From contig NZ_CP107853.1 in NCBI RefSeq assembly GCF_036013525.1, positions 3,286,001 to 3,350,000 of the forward strand: a DNA stretch of 64,000 nucleotides. Direction: 5' to 3'. A program made the translations under genes and the position numbers. Source of the stretch: Nonomuraea sp. NBC_00507 (GTDB taxonomy: Bacteria; Actinomycetota; Actinomycetes; Streptosporangiales; Streptosporangiaceae). The notes beneath the pieces were generated by a model. The model was not told where the DNA came from and ran no database searches. It saw nothing but the letters and a program-made list of their open reading frames with translations. Shown here in pieces: positions 60,138-64,000 of the stretch; positions within the stretch are counted from its first letter, which is position 1, and each line of letters begins with the position of its first letter.

Positions 60138-61228
60138 GGGCGCGGCCGCTGGTCGTCCTGATCTGCCTGATGACGCTGGGCTGCACCGCGGAGCCAACGC
60201 CGGCCCCCACGTCGGTGACCGCCTCGTCGGCGAGCACGCCCGTGGTCACGATCAGCCCTGGGCCACCGCTGGAGGAGATCCCCCTGTCCACGAAGTGGCA
60301 GCGCGTCCCCGGGCTGCCCCACGACGACCGGTGGGAAAGAGGACTGCACGACGTCGCCGCCGCGGGCCCTGGCGCGGCCTGGGCCGTGGGCTACCACGGC
60401 TGGGAGGACAACGTGAAGGGGACGCTGCGCGGGTGGGACGGTTCCCGCTGGCGCAACGTCGTCCCCGAACGGCTGGGCAGCCTGCATGGAGTGGACGCCG
60501 ACGGCCCCCGCAACGTCTGGGCGGTGGGAAGCTCCGCGTACGATCCCCTCGCCCTGCAGTGGGATGGGCGTGCCTGGCGCCGTCACAAGCCGCCCCAGGC
60601 AGGGCGGGACGTCGCGGTGGACGGGAGCCGGGCGGTCATCATCTCCTACTCGGGCGCCATCCTGTGGGACGGCGCCCGCTTCACCAAGGTGCTCGACCTG
60701 GACGAGCAGACTACCGAGTTGACGGCGGTCGACGGGGGCTCCGGCCACACGTGGATCGCCGGGCGGCGGAACGAGCGGCTGATGATCTGGCACGGCAGGA
60801 ACGGCCGGTTCCAGGAGGCGAAGGTGCCCGCCGTACCCGAAAGCACGCTCAACGCGATCTGGCAGAACAGCCCTTCCGACGTGTGGGCGGTGGGCAAGGC
60901 CGGCGCGAACCCCCTCGTGCTGCGCTGGGATGGCGGCTCCTGGCAGCGCGTCACCCTCCCGGCGGGTTTTGGCGGGGAGCTGCACAGCGTGACCGCGTTC
61001 GGCCCCGACGACGTGTGGATCGCCGGCTGGGACGAGGTCCGCCGGCCCAGCTACGTCGCGATCCTGCACTGGAACGGCCGTACCTGGAGGAGCGAGCTGC
61101 CTCCCTCGCCCGGCGTGGTGACCCGTGCCGAGATCGAGCGCATCCCGGGTACGTCACAGATCTGGCTGATGACGTCGGTCGTGAACGGCGACTCCGAGTC
61201 GATCGTGACCTTCCGCCGCCAGGGCTGA
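60134..61228 (+). CDS. Beta-propeller lipoprotein
   Basis: A 364-residue lipoprotein from GTG 60134 (AGGAG 6 bases upstream). The lipobox is LVVLICLMTLGCTAEP (Cys16-17). After a Thr/Ser/Pro linker, repeated blades of the form V-W-A-V-G-x(n)-W-D-G-x-x-W-x-x-V follow: WAVGYHGWEDNVKGTLRGWD, VWAVGSSAYDPLALQWDGRA, DVWAVGKAGANPLVLRWDGG and DVWIAGWDEVRRPSYVAILH. They suggest a six- to eight-bladed propeller of galactose-oxidase/Kelch-like type facing the outside. A binding or scaffold role is likely; no catalytic site is visible. Confidence 0.88.
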   Translation: MRARPLVVLICLMTLGCTAEPTPAPTSVTASSASTPVVTISPGPPLEEIPLSTKWQRVPGLPHDDRWERGLHDVAAAGPGAAWAVGYHGWEDNVKGTLRGWDGSRWRNVVPERLGSLHGVDADGPRNVWAVGSSAYDPLALQWDGRAWRRHKPPQAGRDVAVDGSRAVIISYSGAILWDGARFTKVLDLDEQTTELTAVDGGSGHTWIAGRRNERLMIWHGRNGRFQEAKVPAVPESTLNAIWQNSPSDVWAVGKAGANPLVLRWDGGSWQRVTLPAGFGGELHSVTAFGPDDVWIAGWDEVRRPSYVAILHWNGRTWRSELPPSPGVVTRAEIERIPGTSQIWLMTSVVNGDSESIVTFRRQG

Positions 61229-61265
61229 ACGGCGCTCCGCAGGGCAGCATCACCGTTGTTCTCGG

Positions 61266-61523
61266 TCAACGCCTCCTGAGCAGCGGCACATCCTCGACCT
61301 TTGGGAAGTACCCCAGCCGCTGGTAGGACTTCAACCACACCACCAGGGCCAGTAGATGCTGCTGATCCTGCGTCTTGTCCGCGCCCACTCCACCTCGGCA
61401 TCCGTCGGCGTGAACGCCTCGGACAGCTCCCGCCTCGATGGCCAGCAAGAGCACATCAACGGCAAGATCAATAACGCTCTGGATCCATAGCTCACGCGCC
61501 GCCCGTCGACCGGATAGCGGCAC
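61266..61523 (-). mobile_element. Tn3-family transposase N-terminal (DUF4158) remnant
   Basis: The minus-strand frame contains KTQDQQHLLALVVWLKSYQR, LGYFPKVEDVPLLRRR and stops; a neighbouring frame upstream reads EAFTPTDAEVEWAR. Together these give the start of a Tn3-type TnpA (F-T-P-T-D-A-E-x-x-W-A-R ... L-A-L-x-V-W-L-K-x-Y-Q-R-L-G-Y-F-P-K-x-x-x-V-P). About 900 residues are missing and a frameshift is present. No 38-bp terminal repeats or resolvase were found. Confidence 0.7.
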
Positions 61524-61900
61524 AGGCGCCCACCGGCCGCGTCTCAGCCCCCCGTCCCGCGCTGGTGGCTCCGGCCTCCTCCCTCACCGGCATGCTGCCC
61601 CGCCCGAGCGCCCTCATCGACCTGACTTTCTCCTCCGGCGCTTAATCTTCGACGTCCCTTCGATGATCTGCCGGCTGTGGTGACACCCGCTGGCCGAGCT
61701 GCACACGGGGGCTTCGACGCCCCTGAGCACCGGCTCGCGCGCACGGGGGGACCTGCTGGCTCGGGCCCACGCCGTGTGACGCTCGGCTACAGCAACCAGC
61801 GAACCAGCCGCATCGTCTCTGACGCCGGAAGCCCATGGAGCCGCTTCGCTCTAGATGATCAATTCCAAGGGGTGCCTGCGGAGGGTGTGGGGGTGGGCGG
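61524..61900. other. About 380 bp without a supported gene; contains a 20-bp repeat
   Basis: Open frames have no recognisable motifs. The right part contains TCCAAGGGGTGCCTGCGGAG at 61864-61883, repeated exactly at 62312-62331 on the other side of the next gene. Confidence 0.5.
61864..61883 (+). repeat. 20-bp direct repeat, copy 1
   Basis: TCCAAGGGGTGCCTGCGGAG, identical to 62312-62331. The copies flank the gene at 61901-62290; copy 2 is also just upstream of a transposase remnant, so the repeat may be an insertion-sequence end. Confidence 0.8.
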
Positions 61901-62290
61901 TCAGGCGTCGGGGTCGACTTGGGGGTGCGTGAACCGTACGGGCTTGCCCAGCGACCGGGCGTAGGCGATTTCGGCTCGGGTGCTGTCTCCGATGTAGTCG
62001 CCGACTACGAGCACCTCATCAGCGAGCCGGATCTTCGCTCGGTGCAGATCGTCGAGTCGAACCTTCAGCGTCTCGGCCTCGACAGGATCGGACCAAAGTT
62101 CGTGCGGCGACTTCATGTCGCAACCCGGCTTGACGACAATCTTTCCGGCTTTGGTCTCCCGCAGATCGGCCTCGGTCATCTCGGTCATGAAACGGGTGGA
62201 GCCGCAGATCACGACGATACGCGGGAGGCTCAGCTGCTTCTTCGCGTCGGCGAGTTTCTCCTCGGGGGTGAGCTGTTGCGGGTATGACAC
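61901..62290 (-). CDS. Nucleoside 2-deoxyribosyltransferase-like/DUF4406-type protein
   Basis: A 129-residue protein from GTG 62290 with AGGAGG 5 bases upstream. After a short helix (SYPQQLTPEEKLADAKKQLS) comes a Rossmann-like core: LPRIVVICGSTRFMTEMTEA, DLRETKAGKIVVKPGCDMKS, RLDDLHRAKIRLADEVLVVG, DYIGDSTRAEIAYARSLGKP. The G-S-T-R-F first loop and the final G-x-S-T-x-x-E-I-x-Y-A terminal motif match nucleotide/nucleoside-binding DUF4406 and 2-deoxyribosyltransferase-fold proteins, frequent on phages and plasmids. Its substrate is unknown. It is flanked by exact 20-bp direct repeats. Confidence 0.85.
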   Translation of the reverse strand: MSYPQQLTPEEKLADAKKQLSLPRIVVICGSTRFMTEMTEADLRETKAGKIVVKPGCDMKSPHELWSDPVEAETLKVRLDDLHRAKIRLADEVLVVGDYIGDSTRAEIAYARSLGKPVRFTHPQVDPDA

Positions 62291-62311
62291 TGGTTCCTCC
62301 TGATGGTGTGG

Positions 62312-62331
62312 TCCAAGGGGTGCCTGCGGAG
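62312..62331 (+). repeat. 20-bp direct repeat, copy 2
   Basis: Identical to 61864-61883 and 30 bp upstream of the truncated transposase start at 62361. Confidence 0.8.
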
Positions 62332-62360
62332 ACGAGAACGAGGGTGTCCAAGATCGTCTT

Positions 62361-62658
62361 ATGGCGAACGACGTGGACACCCTCGCGACCGCACTCTATG
62401 CGAGGCTGGGCCGAATACGGCTACTGCGCCAGCCACAGGCGCTTCTTCTGGGGCCTGCGCCTGCACCTGGTCTGCACCCTTCAGGGCCTGCCCATCGCCT
62501 TCGCCCTGACCGGGGCCAAGGCCAACGAACGCGAGACCCTCCCCGACCTCCTGGCCGCCGAATGCGAGCTCCTGCGAGAGCGCCACGGACAGACTCTCAT
62601 CGGCGACAAGAACTACTTCGGCCGTGGTTTGGGTCTTGCCCCAAGGCCAGGTAGTTAA
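62361..62658 (+). mobile_element. DDE transposase remnant with internal deletion
   Basis: ATG 62361 begins MANDVDTLATALYARLG, an N-terminal transposase sequence. After 14 codons the frame changes and reads AEYGYCASHRRFFWGLRLHL, VCTLQGLPIAFALTGAKANE, RETLPDLLAAECELL and TLIGDKNYFGRGLG before a stop at 62656-62658. The G-W-A-E-Y-G-Y-C-A-S-H-x-R-F-F-W-G and D-K-N-Y-F-G-R motifs are those of an IS982/IS4-like actinobacterial transposase. The middle domain with the first catalytic Asp and the C-terminus are deleted. Confidence 0.75.
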
Positions 62659-62693
62659 GAGGATTTGGTTCTTGTCAATCGGCTGAGACGGGT

Positions 62694-62752
62694 AACGGGA
62701 CTCCTGTAGATCAGATGTTCGGCGAAGATCATCTGAAGAGTGGAGTCCCGTT
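62694..62752. repeat. Inverted repeat around the IS4 transposase start
   Basis: AACGGGACTCC (62694-62704) and GGAGTCCCGTT (62742-62752) are perfectly complementary; an inner CAGATG/CATCTG pair lies at 62712-62717 and 62730-62736. The predicted ATG at 62715 falls inside. In RNA this forms a hairpin around the start region, recalling the read-through-protection hairpins of IS10 and IS50. It could also contain the element's terminal repeat. Confidence 0.6.
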
Positions 62753-64000
62753 GCGGGATCAGTCTGTCATTTCCCGGGTGGTGCGGGTGGCCGCGGGGGT
62801 GTTCGCACCGGGGCATCTGGGAGAGCTCACGCAGGTTGTGCCGTTCGAGTTGGTGGATGCGGTGCTGGCGGAAACGGGCCGGGTGCAGCGCCGGATCCGA
62901 GAGCTTCCCTCGCGGGTCGGCGTGTATTTCCTGCTGGCGATGTGCCTGTTTCCGGAGGTCGGCTACCTGCTTGTCTGGGACAAGATGACCGGCGCTCTGG
63001 CCGGACTGCCCACTGTTGTCTCACCGACCGCAAAGCGTTACGCGACCTGCGCCGCCGGGTGGGCGGAGCGCCGATGCAGGTGCTGTTCGAGGTTTTGTGC
63101 GGCCCGCTGGCACGGCCGACGACGCCCGGGGTGCGGTTCGGCCGCTACCGGACGGTCTCCTTCGACGGCTGCAGCTCCCTCAAGGTCCCCGATACCAGCC
63201 GCAACCGGGCCTGGCTCGATCGGCTGGCCCATGGCGGTTATCCCCAGCTGGAGCTGATGACCCTGGTGGAGACCGGCACCCGGGCGATGATCGGCGCGGT
63301 CTTCGGGCCAACCGCCACGGGCGAGACCGCATACGCCAAGCGGCTGCTGCACCTGCTGAGGCCGGACATGCTCGTGCTGTGGGACAAGGGATTCGATGGC
63401 AACGACTTCCTCGCCGCGGTGACGGGCACCGGAGCTCAGGTCGTCGGCCGCCTGCGCAGCAACCGCCGCGTCCCGGTCCTGTCCCGCCTGGCAGACGGCT
63501 CCTACCTGTCGGTGATCGGCTCGGTCCTGGTGCGGATCGTCGACGCCCAGATCACCGTGACCTGCACTGACGGCACCGTCTTCGACGCCTCCTACCGGCT
63601 GGTCACCACGCTGACCAACGCCCGCCGCCACCCGGCCGGCGCCCTGGTCTCCTTGTATCACCAGCGCTGGGAACACGAATCGGCTTACTACGCGCTCCGG
63701 CACACGATCCTGCGCGGCCGCGTGCTGAGGTCGGGCGACCCGGTCGGCGTCGAGCAGGAGATGTGGGCGCTGCTCACGCTCTACCAACTGCTGCGCACCG
63801 TCATGGTCGACGCAGCGCAGTCCCGCCCTGGAACCGATCCCGATCGATGCGGGTTCACCATCGCCTTCCACGCTGCCCGTGACCTGGTGATCCAAGCCGA
63901 AGGCGTCTTGCCGGAAGCTCCCGACCCCATCGGAACGATCGGACGCCGGGTGCTGGCCAGGCTGCTCCCGCCACGACGCCCACGAATCAGCACCCGCAAG
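62715..64000 (+). pseudogene. IS4-family transposase, frameshifted, runs off window
   Basis: From ATG 62715 the first frame gives the Nterm_IS4 domain, VFAPGHLGELTQVVPFELVD, AVLAETGRVQRRIRELPSRV, YFLLAMCLFPEVGYLLVWDK. At about 63030 a base is missing, and the next frame continues to the window end: LRDLRRRVGGAPMQVLFEVL, YRTVSFDGCSSLKVPDTSRN (first DDE Asp), MLVLWDKGFDGNDFLAAVTG (second Asp) and LVSLYHQRWEHESAYYALRH (Y-x-x-R-W-x-x-E, the catalytic Glu). All DDE residues remain, so this is a recent single-base lesion or sequencing error. It probably completes shortly after 64000. Confidence 0.88.

Noticed and set aside
1..64000. tRNA, rRNA, riboswitch or CRISPR loci anywhere in the window
   Set aside because: None seen by eye; a covariance-model scan would be needed to exclude small or divergent RNAs.

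Overview
This is a GC-rich actinomycete chromosome segment. Evidence: strong G/C at third codon positions, GTG and TTG starts, an orphan DUF397 protein, a DUF6192 gene, an ALF-repeat surface protein, an Ig-type L,D-transpeptidase lipoprotein and many TetR, PadR, MerR and XRE regulators beside small enzymes. A Nonomuraea or Streptosporangium-like organism is my inference; no rRNA or other decisive marker is present. Coding is dense, but decayed genes and mobile-element debris are unusually common.

Layout. 1-2.9 kb: 5' end of an RtcB-like RNA ligase, a small unknown protein, and a MerR regulator facing an aldo/keto reductase across a MerR-type promoter. 2.9-3.8 kb: dead TnpB (IS200/IS605) relic. 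3.9-14.4 kb: accessory mosaic in which plus-strand remnants of siphophage structural genes (LamG/20-residue-repeat protein, a small virion-type protein, portal N-terminus, Dit-like tail protein, two Gp37-like tail proteins) alternate with single minus-strand genes (CAP-domain protein, two small secreted proteins, a membrane-anchored pentapeptide-repeat protein). It ends in an Rhs/YD-repeat gene with no start and an in-frame stop, followed by an open unidentified tail. 14.5-25.3 kb: PadR/VOC cassette, TetR/flavin-binding protein with a dead hydrolase, aminoglycoside-phosphotransferase-like kinase, serine beta-lactamase-like protein, DedA-histidine kinase-response regulator operon, L,D-transpeptidase, DUF397. 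25.4-27.6 kb: DinB gene and decayed IS3 and Bax-inhibitor remnants.

27.6-34.3 kb: a striking divergent pair of large exported proteins, an 842-residue trypsin-fold pseudoprotease/LamG/FG-GAP protein and a 1290-residue ALF-repeat, alanine-rich protein with a toxin-like C-terminus. 34.5-48.7 kb: receptor Ser/Thr kinase, then several regulator-plus-enzyme modules (XRE with alpha/beta hydrolase; XRE-cupin with methyltransferase and DinB; TetR with monooxygenase and methyltransferase; winged-helix regulator with alpha/beta hydrolase), small secreted proteins and a frameshifted DUF6192 gene. 48.8-54.6 kb: two-component system, secreted carboxylesterase, DoxX and an ECF41 sigma factor. 54.7-57.3 kb: ArsR/P1B-ATPase metal-efflux operon behind a perfect 26-bp inverted repeat. 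57.3-64 kb: pentapeptide protein, a gene bracketed by ~56-bp direct repeats, beta-propeller lipoprotein, Tn3 fragment, a nucleotide-binding-type protein bracketed by 20-bp repeats, and two damaged DDE transposases, the last running off the window.

The regulators sit beside their probable targets with operators that can be read directly (MerR at 1831, PadR at 14888, TetR at 17975 and 43687, ArsR at 54763). The most unusual regions are the interleaved phage/host mosaic with its Rhs tail, and the divergent pseudoprotease/ALF-repeat pair.
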